A stretch of DNA of 64,000 bases, taken from positions 434,001 through 498,000 of the forward strand of contig JAUFSD010000005.1 in NCBI GenBank assembly GCA_033030425.1. Reading direction: 5' to 3'. Under the pieces are notes generated by a model. That model worked only from the letters and a program-made list of their open reading frames with translations. It was not told the origin of the DNA and did not search any database. Origin of the DNA: Verpa conica. Taxonomy: Eukaryota > Ascomycota > Pezizomycetes > Pezizales > Morchellaceae. Both the position numbers and the translations under genes were made by a program. Positions 23,438 through 35,640 of the stretch are shown in pieces; position 1 is the stretch's first letter; every line of letters starts with the position of its first letter.

Positions 23438-24874
23438 ATGCCTTCCTCAAAGTCTGTCGCAAAGGCCTTGGCTAAGTCGCCTGCAAAGGCTGATAAAGTT
23501 GCAAAGGTGACTTCTGCTACCCCCTACCAATTGGACAAAGCGCAGGTATTTTCTTCCCATCTCCTCGAATCTTTGTTTTTTATCTAGTGAACCTAATGGA
23601 GAAACTAGATACTCAAAGCTTCTAAGGCGCTTCTGAAGTTTGTTGCAGGCAAAAATGACGAAAATTCGAAACCCAACTTACTTAATGATGAAGAGGACTC
23701 GTCAGACGGGGCCCAGGCGATTTGGTTGAACCTTACAACTAAGAAGTTTATTACCGATATTAAGAAGTTAAAGCCTTCTCGGATGTTAGACTCTTCTTTC
23801 TTTTATTACTCTCTTCCCAGACATCTCTTTTATTCCTGTGCATGGTCTAGAAAGCAATGAGATATATGTTGTTCCGAGCATTTTTACAATGCGGACGAGC
23901 TCTCGCCTATCTACTATCCTACTCTCCTACTATCTACTTCCTAATAACCCAACTAACCCCCCCATAGAGGTCTCCCCCACCCTCTCCGCGACACAACCTC
24001 CACAACTGCCTGCCTAATCGTCAAAGACCCGCAACGCCTATTCAAAGACCTTGTCACTACCACTTCACTCTCCTCCACTATCACCCGCGTCATCGGGGTC
24101 TCCAAGCTCCGTGCTAAATTCAAAACCTTTGAATCTCGCCGCCTCCTCTGTGAATCCCACGACATCTTTCTCGCCGACGACCGCATTGTCCGCATGCTGC
24201 CAAAACTCCTCGGAAAGCCATTCTACTCCAAGACCGCTAAGGTGCCGATTCCAGTATCGTTCGAGGGATCGAATGGACAGAGCAGTGATAGGCTAAAGAG
24301 GGAGTTGGAGAAGGCTCTGGAAAGTACTTATGTACATTTGAGCGCGAGTACGGGGACGAGCATCAGGGTTGCGCTAAGCTCTTTTACACCAGAGCAGGTC
24401 GCAGAAAATATACATGCGGTTGTTGACTCACTAGTAGAGAAGAAGATCCCTGCGGGTTGGCGCGGTGTTAGGAGTCTCCATATCAAGTCCCCGAATTCTG
24501 CAGCATTGCCAATATGGATGACCCCTACTCTATACGACGAAACCGATGTTCTCAAGCCAGAGGATATCGAGGCCAAGGCTATCAAGGACGCACAGAAGGA
24601 GGAGAAGAAGAGCGAGCGCAAGCTGGCAAAGAAGGCTAAGCGGGAAGCGTATATTAAGAGCAAGGGTCTCCCGCCCACCGAGGAGAAACCTGCCGCTGCC
24701 GTAGATACTGTGGCTGTGAAGCCGGCGGAAGAAAAGGTAACTAAGAGTACCGAGAGGCTTGTGGAACGGGAGGTTCAGGGGAAAAAGAAGCGGAAAAGTT
24801 TGGGCGATGTGGTGGATAAGGGCTTGGATGCGAGCGTAAAGGAGACGAAGAAACTGAAGTCGAAGAAGTTGTAA
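23438..24874 (+). CDS. Ribosomal L1-domain ribosome-biogenesis protein (Cic1/Utp30 family)
   Basis: Exons 23438-23545, 23609-23784 and 23968-24874 give 396 residues. A short basic N-terminus is followed by an L1-like domain (about residues 40-280: ILKASKALLKFV, AIWLNLTTKKFI, KKLKPSRIGLPHPL, GVSKLRAKFKTFESRRLL, SHDIFLADDRIVRMLPKLLGK, then SLHIKSPNSAALPIW). The C-terminus is Lys/Glu-rich (EEKKSERKLAKKAKREA) with nuclear or nucleolar targeting character. In yeast this family includes Cic1/Nsa3 (60S assembly) and Utp30 (90S); the sequence alone does not decide between them. It shares a promoter with CTF4. Confidence 0.85.
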
Positions 24875-26464
24875 GCCGGCAAGTGGTTTTTGAGAGAAGA
24901 TAGTGTTGAGAAGTTAATGCTAGTGCTGGTTATCCTGTATATTTACTGGGATGTTTAAAATAAATTGAAAAAGGTTTTGTATTCTAGATGTTTTGTTCAC
25001 GGTTTAGGGGTTAGGGCAAGCGAGTAAAACAGCAGAATATGCCTAGGAGGGAGTTTGCAATTTCGATTCTGCGGTCGCAACACGGTGATCTACGGCTAAG
25101 TGTCGTCTGGGTATATTACTTCCTAATATAGAAGCCTGGCTGCCTAGGTGACAGAGAGAAAAGAATAAGAATACTAGGTAAAAAAGAATAGAATAGAATA
25201 GAAAAGAGTAAATAATAACTATTATTCTATAAATAGATAAAAATAGTAGCTTTTGTATAAAGTATATTTTTGCTACTTTCATTTTTTATTACTACTTTTT
25301 TAGTGCATATAATCTTATAACTTTTCAAATCTAAAAATTTTTTTTTAGCTAATATAGATTTCAGAATATATTTAAGTATTAATAATACAATAATACAATT
25401 ACTAATAGTATTTTTTTAATATCATGTGATTTTATTGTTTTGGACATAAAGTTTAATATGCAGTAAAAACTATAATCTAAATACAAATAATAATTTTAAT
25501 TAGACTATTATAGGTTAATTTAGATAGGTTATTAATAGTATGACAAATAGGTTATTAAAAACTATTATATATAACTATATATTTAGTAGTATTAAATAAA
25601 CTTATATTATGTATTAAAATATCAGTTAAATGCTTCTTAACTATAATATTATGTAAAAATACTACTGTATACTATATTTATATTTGATAAAATATATAAA
25701 TAATAATATTACTAATATATTAATATCTTCAGTGTCTATTTACTTGTCTTTAATAAAAATTAATAGTATTATTATTAACTTCATTATAATATAAGTTATA
25801 TTTAAAAAAAAACAAGATTTAAAAGCTATATTTTCAAATAGACTTTTATTTAAAACAATATTTTAATCCAATTTTTAAAACATTTATATAAATGCATAAT
25901 AGCTAGAATTCATTATTAATTACTGTTAAGTTTCATAATAAGAAAAAAAATAGTACTAGAGCTTAACTTGTAACAAAAATTAAAATAAACAATTACTTTA
26001 TACTACTTATTAAACTCTCTTCTAGCTTTATATACAACTGTATAAAGTACTATACTTTAATTTGGGTCAATGTTGGCAATGATATTGTTTGTACTCTTTA
26101 TGGCTTTATATTTTTATGATTCTTTTTGCTCAGATTCAACCTTTGCTTTGTTGGCTATCCGGCTGCTGAAAATCATGTTTTTACCGGAAAAGAATTCTGC
26201 CGCTATGTAATGTAATATGCTGAAGGAGGAAATGGTGCGCCATGTAAAAATATGCTGGTTCCCGCTCGCTTAAAATAAAGGTGTAAAGAATGCCGAAGTC
26301 TAATATAAGAGGGAAATATCACGGTCGCTCTAGAAGGCTAATAATGTTGGTTGTCAGTATACAAGTCTTTATGTTGGAGTGTTAACCGGTACTCTTGTGC
26401 TCCAGCCGCAAAAATCATAACAATCTCCAAGTTCCCCGGCCCAAACCTGATATTGGTACTAACC
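24875..26464. other. Intergenic region with an extremely AT-rich core (about 25120-26080)
   Basis: From about 25120 to 26080 nearly all bases are A or T, with dense TA/AT steps and no open frames. The flanks at 24875-25100 and 26100-26460 have ordinary composition and include the convergent 3' ends of the L1-domain and WD40 genes. Such islands in ascomycetes often come from repeats mutated by RIP, but no transposon sequence remains recognisable. Confidence 0.6.
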
Positions 26465-29400
26465 TTAAGCCTTCTTCTTTCCTTTCTTCCGCCCTTTCAT
26501 CATTTTCTCATACTTATCTGTCGCCCAAGCCATTCCCTTATCATCAACCCACATCAACCCCTCATCCACTAGTTCTCTTGCCAGCTGCACTCCACTATCC
26601 TCCTGTTCCTGCTCGGACTCCTCCCGCTCCCTTCTACCATCCCAATCACTAAATGGCATGTTCTCCCCATCAGGGCTAATTTTACCCTCCTCCTCAGTCC
26701 AATCCACTACGACTTTAGAAGGCGACACACCCTTATCACCTCTTGTAGAAAACAAGGTTGCAGTGCCTGAGCACTCGCCAACAATGAGCTCGTCCCACGA
26801 GGGAGAGAAGGAAGCGCCCATGATCTGGGTATCTACCTGGGCAATGTCTCTGATGAAGGGGGTACCAGTAGTGATGTCCCATTGTTTGATTTTGCCATCA
26901 GAAGAGCCGGTGAAGAAGGCATCGCTATACCGGCCCCATTGGGCAAAGGTGACGCCGGTGTCTTCCGCTTCTACATTAGTGGCTTCGGTGATAGGGAGTA
27001 CAGATGCTGGATATGTTAGTCGGTTAAGGTCTGTAGAACAGATATGGTTGCAGTTATTGAAAATCTTACCATCATGTTTGAGTTCAACCAAAACATCGGC
27101 TGGATACCTAGTATCCCAGACCATTGTGGAGCCATTGGTGCCAGAAGAAGCGATATAATGTTGACAAGGTCTTGTAAGCTTGTTAGAATATACTTTTCAA
27201 GCGTTCTCTTAAGGGATGAAGCTAAGTGGGTGATTAGGACTCACGAAATGGTAACCCTGTTAATATCTGTTTGAGTACTATCAAACTCAACCGCACCTTT
27301 CATGTCTGCAAGGTCATATAGCCTAACTACACTCCCCTTCGCATACCTCCCTGATTTCAAACTTGCCGTCACAAACTTCCCGCCGACTTCATGCATGCCT
27401 ACATCAAAGTGACGTTGCGGGTTTCCGAACCCCTTGGTAGACCCCTTGAATAAGTTCCTGGAATATTCAACATCCCATATAGCCAATCCGCCGTGTTTTT
27501 GTTCCTCAGCACTGTTATCATATCCAGTAACAAGGAGGTTAGAGTAATATTTATTACCCCAAGCGAAACATGAAGGGTAAAGGCCTCTCCGGAGCTCCTC
27601 GGCTTTGGAGATATGAAGTGTGGCTGAGCTGGTAAGGATCCCAGAGTCATTGAGGCAGAGGATGTTGACAGAGCCTTTGAAACAGCCTGCAGCAAGGAGG
27701 CTGGAAGTCGTTCGGGAGGATTCCATTAGCATTATCTGGTCATTGAGATGAATGTCATTAATCCAAGACGAGTCCTTCGCGTTCCAAACCTTGACGAAGC
27801 CATCGTAGCCGGAGGAGAATAGTAGGGAGCTGTCGTTGCTGAAGCGAACTGAAGAGACCGTGGCATATGAATACCTCTCAAGGTTTCCAGAGGGTTGTGC
27901 ACGGACACGGAAGGCATGGCGATACAACATCTTGACTTTCCAAGGATCCACCGTACCGAGCATAAGGTTGCCTGGGCGATTATATCCATCATTAAAGCAT
28001 GTCGTAGCCATCCCAAACCTTGTGGCATCCTGAGCCCACACAATATCGTGAACATCCGAGCTCCCCTCGCCAAACTTCCAAACCGGCTCAAACTTGCCAA
28101 AAACATTATTAAGTTCCTCCTTTACAGTCAAAATCTGATCAGCGTTCCTCCATCCAAGTTCCATCCTCACACGTCTTGAACTAGCACCACGGAAAACTGG
28201 CTTCTTGTGCAGTTCCACGAGAATAAAAGGATCATGAGGATCAGGAATTGAAGTAAACGTATCCATCATAAAATTCTGAATATCCTTAGGGTACCTCCCT
28301 GGTAAACTGAATTTCGTCACGGTAAGGAAAGATTTGAATTCAGAACCTACATCCTCATAACCGGCAAACACAGCGGCAAGAAGTTGGTGGATGTCTTTGT
28401 ACAAGTTGTCTGATTGAGGTGGGTAGTCGATATAGAGATCCTTCTTTTCTATATACCTCAAGACAGCACTCCCGAGATGGAGAATCTCATTAGCTGTAAA
28501 CTGAACATGAAGAAGTTCGCCATCTACAAAAGCTCAATATTAGTAACTCATAATCAACCATAGAGCATCACTCAACACTCAACACTCACCACAGTTCTTC
28601 ATCAACTCCGCCATTACCCCTGCGCTGTTCCGAACATAGTCTTTCGTTTCAAAACTCATATAAGGTAACCTCCTCTTCCTCCCTAGCTCCCCGCTCGCAA
28701 TCATTACTGCAATCAATTCCTTCTTTGTCTTTGTTGGCTCTAAAACCTCTTCCGGCACCTCAACAGGCACACCAGACACTTTATGCCTTGGGACATACTC
28801 TGTATAGACACGTGCATTCTCATCCTGTATAGTATCTCGAAACGGGCAATAGCTCTCGAAGAATATATGTACACACTCGGGTTCTGGGCATTGAGGGTCA
28901 CTGTGGAAGGTACAGATGACCTCACCATTCTCGTTTCTTTTTAGTGAAGCTAGGTTAACTGGGAAATCATCATCATCAGGGAAATCATCATCATCGTCGC
29001 TGTTGCCGTCTTCGAGTCTATGCGGGAGAGTTTCTGGCTGGGGAGGTAGAAGAGGAGTGAGAGAATGGGGTTCGGGGCTAAGGGTCAGTGGAGAAGGGGA
29101 ACGGGAGATAATAACTGGTGCTTGAGGGGCAATGCTGAGGAGTTGAGAGAGGGGTATAGTCTGCACCGGGGGAGTCTTGCGGGCGAGTTCCTGAGCTTTT
29201 AGTAATGCGATAGGATCAAAACCAGTTTGTGGTGGAGGGAGGGCGTATCGACTGAGGGCTGGGGCTGGGGCGGAGTTATGAGATGCAACTGAGAAATCGT
29301 CATTGTGTTCCGTATAGTCTTCAATCTCGGTGTCTAAGCCTTTTAGTCTTACTGTCAGTGTACTTCCCCACCTTATCAGCTGTATAGGCTCTAGTAGTAA

Positions 29401-30517
29401 AGGGCAGATAGAAAAGCGTACCGTTCAGACCCTGGTTATTATCATCGGCAACGCCTGAGGTGCCACCCTCACAACTATTGACAATAACTTTGAATCTTGA
29501 CGGAATTTTATTCCAGTTCTCCTTCACGTTCTCATTATTCTTGAACAGACTCGGAAATGGAAAATCCGGACCAGTGCTAGTATTTAGACCAGACCCACTT
29601 CCAGAAGCAATAGCAAAATATTTCGGGGCGGAGCTTATAATAGAGCTAGATCTTCTAAAAGCACTAAAATTTGAAGCAGGAGCAGTGCCCCCAGACGCAA
29701 TATCAACAATCTCTTTCCCACTTCCATCATCCTTATCCTTTGTTGGCATATTTGGTGGACTGGCTAACACCCTTCTCTTCGGGAGTGCTTTTATAGGTCT
29801 CTGCTCTAGTTTTGAAGAGGGTATATGCCCTATTGAAGTTGCTGTTGCTATTTCTGCTGCCGCGGTAGCGATACGTTTTGCAGCTCTTCTCACCTCTCCT
29901 AGACTAGAGGTAGCGGAGGTATGTTGAGCTGCAGGAGTAGCTCCTCCGGTAGTAAAAAGTTCTCTTGGAAAACTGCTATCAATATATGGGGCATCTGTAG
30001 TAGCAATATTGGCCCTTGAAGTAGTGGTATATGGGATCACAATAATCTCAGGAGATGCAGGAGGGCTTGAAGTGATTTCCGCCGGCGATCTGGCACTGTG
30101 CCCAGTGGTAGGCATATCAGGGGCCTCGAACCACTTTGGTAAGGGAGCTTCGTCGTCATCCACGCTTAATTCTTCGTTAGTGAGGACCACCAGCGGTGGT
30201 CTCGGATTTGAAAACACAGACGGTGGGAAGGGGAAAAACGAGGTTATTGGCTTCTGCACCCCTACCTCCCGCTTAATATTTGGGGAGGAGAAGAATGATG
30301 TTATTGGCTGTTGGGTTTTCCTTGATGGTGACATTAGTGATAACGATGAAGACGATGAAGACGAAGGCCTCCGGGGTGTCCGAGCTTGTTTCTTCAAGGG
30401 CGGTAGCTTCGACGCCGAGAGAACAGGGGGGGAGCGTTTTGTGGGGAGGAATTGCTGCGCAACGTAAAATTCGTCATCATCCGAGTCCTGGGATAGGTCC
30501 ACTATCAACGGTGGCAT
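26465..30517 (-). CDS. Large WD40 protein with SIM, tandem PIP boxes and WDxR motif; putative DDB1-CUL4 receptor (Raf1/DIM-9-like?)
   Basis: Exons 30517-29422, 29333-28590, 28523-27245 and 27170-26465 give about 1,274 residues. A further in-frame 39-nt candidate intron lies at 27069-27031 (1,261 residues if removed). The N-terminal half is disordered. Residues 4-16 (LIVDLSQDSDDDE) fit a SUMO-interacting motif. Residues 69-76 (QQPITSFF) and 88-95 (QKPITSFF) are both perfect PCNA-interacting PIP boxes. A Cys-rich segment (CTFHSDPQCPEPECVHI...C) precedes the WD40 half, which has repeats such as LLFSSGYDGFVKVW and DAFFTGSSDGKIKQWD. MVWDTRYP contains WDxR, the DDB1-contact motif of CUL4 receptors. 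The family is not identified with confidence. The heterochromatin CUL4 adaptors Raf1 (fission yeast) and DIM-9 (Neurospora) are candidates to test. Confidence 0.7.
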
Positions 30518-32342
30518 GTTGAGCAGCCTTATATGTATGCGCGGGAGGAGTGCTTTGGACCTGCCAGGCCCAGGTGGAATGGGCTTGCTGCGCGCGGGAG
30601 CCTCGCGTGGAGACGTTGCTTGCAGGACCTGCCTGTATAAGGGCGGGCGCAGATCCGATATTGCACGTTGTGGGGATTGAATGAGGGGTGAGTTGTGGGG
30701 CGTGGGGAGTGTTGATATGATGTAGTACCTTCGAGTAAAACTTGGAAGACGCGACGGGAGCTCGCGTGGGCACTAATAGATAATGTTTGTGTAACCTTCC
30801 AGAACAAGAACTGTTACAGGAGATATCGACGAGTGAGGTTCTATGTCTATACTATCGCTGGGCATCTACTAGCATACGCTTTGTAGTGTTTTTTGATGAA
30901 AAGTAAATACTAAGAGTTTTCGTAATGTAGCTCCCTGCTGCCCCTAGTATAACTACATGTCTCTACTACCTGTAAAATAGGTGGCCATTATGTACAGATA
31001 GCCTTCAAGTTCCCTAATCTTGTATAAGGTGGTGCAAGAGATTTTTTTTTGGAGGGGGGCCGGGTAATCTGCTTCACTAGCAGGACATGGACTTAATCTA
31101 ACCTCCAAAAACTTAAGACCCACGCAATTCCTTACTCTCCACCTACCCACCAACTGCCAACCTTAAACCAAAAGAACCATCAGGTGTCATTTAATACATC
31201 TACAGTAGGCTCCCCTATAAGAATATGCTTGGACCGAACCTCAGTACTCTTATAGGATGAATATTCTTAGAAATAGAGGGAATCTGACCTTGCTGATCTA
31301 GTTGAGACCGATAATACATATTCTTAGATTGATTGTTCTTATAGGTAGTATCATTATAGCGAGAGTGTACTGTACTCGAAAGAATTGGCTACCTCAGCCT
31401 AGGATTCTATTTCCATAGCTAGAGTAAGCTTGATATCACTGAGTTGTAGGTTTCATAAATATAACGATAGCTGGGGAAGATCAGGATAAGGTCACGTGCC
31501 TTAGGCTCGGGGACTATGTTTGAGGATCCAGGTGAATTATGAGGTCATTCTTTAGATATATCGATAATCTGTTTCTATCTCTGTTAGGGAACCAACTCCT
31601 CTATTACCTCACACTGTACTCTACACCTAGCGAATCGAGTGATGTCTCATGTCCGACGAAGTCCATCAAGTCATTTTTTGGGAACCACGTTGGTAGTGGT
31701 TGGCTGTAGAGTAGAATAGACTGTAGACTATATGACCCCCCATCGAGTAAATGGCAGAAACCCCTTGTTATCTATTGTTGGGATAGAGAGTAGAAGATTA
31801 TTGATTGGCTAGCTAGAGGTAAGGGTCATTTGAATACACTCGATATATACCACGCCTCTAGGGATCTCTGGGACATCTATTGATCATCCTGTGCCTTCTC
31901 TAGCTATGGAAACTCGTTCAGCATCCGTACTAGTCAAAATACTGAACTATATAATATGACGCAAAGGTCGCGTTATCCGGTCTTGCCGCCCACTTGCACC
32001 CCTCCACAACACCAGCAACACATAGCGCAAGGTTGTCTCCATATCGTTAAGCCACCTTTATTTATCCGCTATATTTTTACAACGCTCTACCTAGTAGTCT
32101 CGCCGCCAGAATATCCACCCAGATTCAGACAGAAAAAGTTAACTCCTCAAACTCCCTTCCACCTACTTATCTATGGCAGAGCCAAAGTCTCCGGTCGTAC
32201 TGCCACCGTACGGCCAAAAATAAAAGAGAAAAATAAAACACAAGAAAGGAAACCGGTACTACAAAGACAGTCTTAGCTCAAGGAAGTCTAACCCGAGCTG
32301 CGTATTTATCTATACTCAGAGTCACATAAAAAGAAAGACCAT
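30518..32342. other. 1.8-kb region without a recognised gene
   Basis: Upstream region of the WD40 gene (about 30518-30900, more GC-rich), a 170-bp MITE at 31203-31372, and the 3' side of the RING gene. Open frames here (for example 31956-32276 on plus) show no domain. Confidence 0.35.
31203..31372. mobile_element. MITE with Tc1/mariner-pogo-type ends and TA target duplication
   Basis: 170 bp bounded by TA at 31201-31202 and 31373-31374. The left end CAGTAGGCTCCCCTATAAGA and the inverted right end CAGTACACTCTCGCTATAAT share CAGTA, CTC and CTATAA in register. A CAGT start and TA duplication are typical of pogo/Fot1-like elements. There is no coding capacity. An inner exact inverted pair CCTATAAGAA / TTCTTATAGG extends the ends. 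Confidence 0.65.
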
Positions 32343-34650
32343 TCAGGCGCCTCTCTTCCCCCCATTAGTCATCAGAGTAACTTTCTTGAACTTCTTTTTC
32401 CCGCCTTTCCCATGATTTGGTACCCTCCCACCTCCACCTTCCAACCTCGCCAAAGTTTCATCATCGAGAAACTCTCTATCCCAGTCCTGCCATCCTCCAG
32501 TTTCCTCCCTGTGTACCGCTACAGGGCCTCCACCTTGGGGAAGTACCAATGGCGTCCCCCACACTGTCCTACTGGTACTTGGGCTTGTGCCTGCCAGTGG
32601 CACGAATCCCTCTTCTTCTTGTGGCGAGACTCCGAGCGCTGTAGACGAAGACCCCTCCCCACTTTGGGTAAATAAGAGCGGCGGAACCTCGTTAAGTGAC
32701 TCACTCGTAGCCAGCGCCACAAAGTCCGCCTCTGAAAATCCCCTTAGACTTCCTCGTCTCCTATGCCGATGGATCGCCTCTTCCTCCTTCTCAGCTCTAA
32801 TTCGGTCTCGTTCCTCTTTCATCTCCTTATCTCGTTTCTTCTTCCTCCTCCTCTCGATCTCTGCTTGAAAGCGGTCTAGAATCTCAGGTGACACGACATC
32901 TGTCCAGTCACATTCGAGGAAACCGACTTCGCAGCCCGCTGGGAGATGGGCAATATATTTGGTTCTTTTACGGAGGTCGTCGTCGACAGATGTGCCTGTT
33001 GTGACATTCTCAACCCGAGGGAGGATAGTCGAAGGGAGAGATTGATAGGAGCCGAATGCGGCTTTGAGAATTCGAATATCTAGGGAACTGAGGTAATAAT
33101 GGGGGAGAGCCTGGTAGAAGTAATATGATGTGCTCTGCGCCGGAAGGTGGGAGATGTGGGTTTGAGCTAGTGATGTAGAAAGCTCACTGATACGCCTCCC
33201 CGGTTCTGGTACCTCTGGGGGTTGCTGTGAGGGCGTTGTTGACTGGGATCGTGAGCCAGCAGATGAAGAGTGCCCGGATGAAGCTTCGTGGACTATATGG
33301 TAGAACGCTGGGACGTCCTCATCATTTTCGTTGAATCTTATCTCTGGGCGTTTTTCCTTCTCCTTGTCCTCTACTTTCGGAGGTCCCACAGCAGCCTTAG
33401 GGGGGTTTCCCATCCCTTTGATCCCTTCTTTTTGAAGCTTGATGTTTGCGACGGCTTTCCTAGTCCATTCGCCATCTTCACCAAACATAACTTCATCCTC
33501 TCTCTCCATCTGCTCCAGTTCTGAAATTTCTTGGGTGTACTGCTTCTCCATGTAGTCTTCCGTCCCTTTCATAACTCTCGCATAGTCCATCACCTCGGCT
33601 GCAAAGTGCCATGGAACCTCTTCTGCCTTCTCCAATAATTCTGCGCCCTCCTTCGGTAGTGCTAGCGTGCTGCCTTGCCGTCTCATTACAAGCCTCAGCA
33701 CTACATCCTCCCCTTCTCTCGGTGCGGGATTTTCTTGTCCTATGAAAAACCGAACTGGCCGAGTCTCGCTGGTGTATATATTGTCCATACATATTACGCA
33801 TTTCTTATACCGTGGCCTCTTCTCCTGGGGACCTTGTTGCTGCTGCTTCGTGTCGTCTATAGAGGCCATGTACCGGAGGAGACATGGGAGGCAAAATATG
33901 TGCCCGCACTTTGCCATGCGGGGTGCCACGGGGGTAGAGAGACAGATGGGACAGTTTGTACGCTGCGTTTGTTCTGAAGCTAGGACTTGAAGGACAAGAT
34001 CCCAGGGGAGATGGACATCTGAATCGACGGCTTGGGCACGGTAATCGCCGCGGGGGTGGACAAGGAAGCGGTAGTTGGCGTTTATGAAACTGAGTAGATT
34101 AATTAGGACATGTGCCCCTCAATGGACAATTGCCCTCTGCTACGAGGACTCACCGAGCTTTATCGGCTGCGTGGTAGCCAGAGCCTATGCCCCAGATCGG
34201 GGTCCGGCGCGAATTGTGGCGGTAGCTATTGTGATGCGATTGGGGGCGTGAAGCTACATTCCAGTTCATCAAATGAGTAATACTCGTACCTTTTCTTCCC
34301 GTCGGTAACGACATTGCGTACTGAGCTCAGTTAGCTATACTCCTGCTCCAGAAAGAGTCTTTTGCAAGATAAGGTAGTGAGTATACCTCGTCAATATGGT
34401 CGTCTCCTCCGTACCGCTGTGTATTCAAGCTCGGCTTCCGGTGGTTCTTGTGCGTCTTCCGTCCCACCTGTCCGTTTCTTGGGGTCCCTAGGGTGTTCCG
34501 TGGGCCTATACTGACACCGGTAGGCCCCCCTGAGCTGCGCCTTTGAAGCTCGTTTCCAACCGAGGAAACAGGTGGTGGGGATGTCGGCGCTGGTGTAGTA
34601 GTGGATTTTATAGGAAGGAAACTGCCGGAGAGTTGAGAATTCGAGGACAT
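32343..34650 (-). CDS. RING-type E3 ubiquitin ligase, RNF10/Mag2 family
   Basis: Exons 34650-34387, 34320-34290 (31 nt), 34253-34154 and 34089-32343 give 713 residues. After a disordered Ser/Thr/Pro-rich N-terminus comes the family-specific FINANYRFLVHPRGDYRAQAVD segment. The RING follows from about residue 178 (CPICLSTPVAPRMAKCGHIFC, with CLL and KKCVIC supplying the last ligands). Further RNF10 hallmarks are YTSETRPVRFF, MRRQGSTLALP and SYYFYQALPHYYLSSLDIRIL. A Lys/Glu/Arg helix and basic KKKFKKVTLMTNGGKRG end follow. RNF10 and yeast Mag2 ubiquitylate 40S proteins uS3/uS5 on stalled ribosomes; applying that here is family inference. Confidence 0.88.
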
Positions 34651-35640
34651 TGCTATACTGGCGTAGAGGAAGGAGAAGGGCAAAGGGAAAGAAGGAAACG
34701 GGCGTTATCGGTTCGCAGGTAGGACACACCTTGCGAGATTATAGTACAGAAGATGGGGGATAGTACCGGGGGGGATAGTTTTAGGTACGAAAGGGATTAA
34801 GCTCACCCTTTACTGGGGAGGAGTCGACCGGTGAGGGTGACGGTTTAGTACAAAGAAGGAAGAGAAGGGAAGAAAGGGAGGGGAGGGAAGGGGAAGGGAA
34901 GAAGTAGAAGAAAAGAAGAGACGATAACAAGATTCGACCGAGGTGAAGTGGAGTGGGAAACTTCGTTGCCGCTCTGAGTAATCGTCGCCATCAGTCATCA
35001 CCCGGGGAATCATCACGCCAGGGTGGATGGAGATATCGGATCTATTTTCTCTAGTATTACATATATACACACGGAATTAAACGCCTATTGGCTTTCATAG
35101 TCAATATCTCTTATATCGACTTTGAATGAGTGCAATTGAACGGCTATACCTGGTGATACCTCCAAAGACAAGGTGATACATCTCATCTGTCCTTATCGCG
35201 ATCGCCAGCGGGGTTTCATGCACTCTACCGCCGAGGGACATGTTATAGGGAGTAGATGTAAGTATTCTAACGATTGTGCCCTCGGTATAGATGAAGTGCT
35301 CATTACTGACCTTTGATCTTGCTTTTATTGCCGAGCCTCTAGTTTCACCTGAAGTCTCTCAAGACTCGTGATACTGTTAAAGACCACCGAGTCAGAAAGA
35401 CTCCGGTAACCCTAACCCTCGACAGAGAGCTCCAAACATCAAAACACCAAAAACAATCTCAGATATGGGCTGAGATCTAGATATTTCTGTAGATAGCTTC
35501 AATTCACTATTCAGAGCTTTATGATGGCCCTGTTTCTATAGACTTACTGTTTCCCACCACTATGACAACCCCACACAGCTGAGACAGCGGGGACCCTTGC
35601 ATCCTCCACTCCAAAGCGCCTCTCTCACCTCACCACCACC
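34651..35640. promoter_or_regulatory. Divergent upstream region of the RING gene and COG4
   Basis: 990 bp between outward starts. It contains a polypurine (GGGAAG-rich) tract around 34855-34920 and one AACCCTAACCCT telomere-like double repeat at about 35408-35419. No gene seen. Confidence 0.35.

Noticed and set aside
31956..32276. 106-codon plus-strand frame
   Set aside because: No recognisable domain, no splice or codon evidence; lies in the 3' flank of the RING gene.
35408..35419. AACCCTAACCCT telomere-like repeat
   Set aside because: Only two units; too short to indicate a telomere or interstitial array, though it may be a telo-box in the COG4 promoter.
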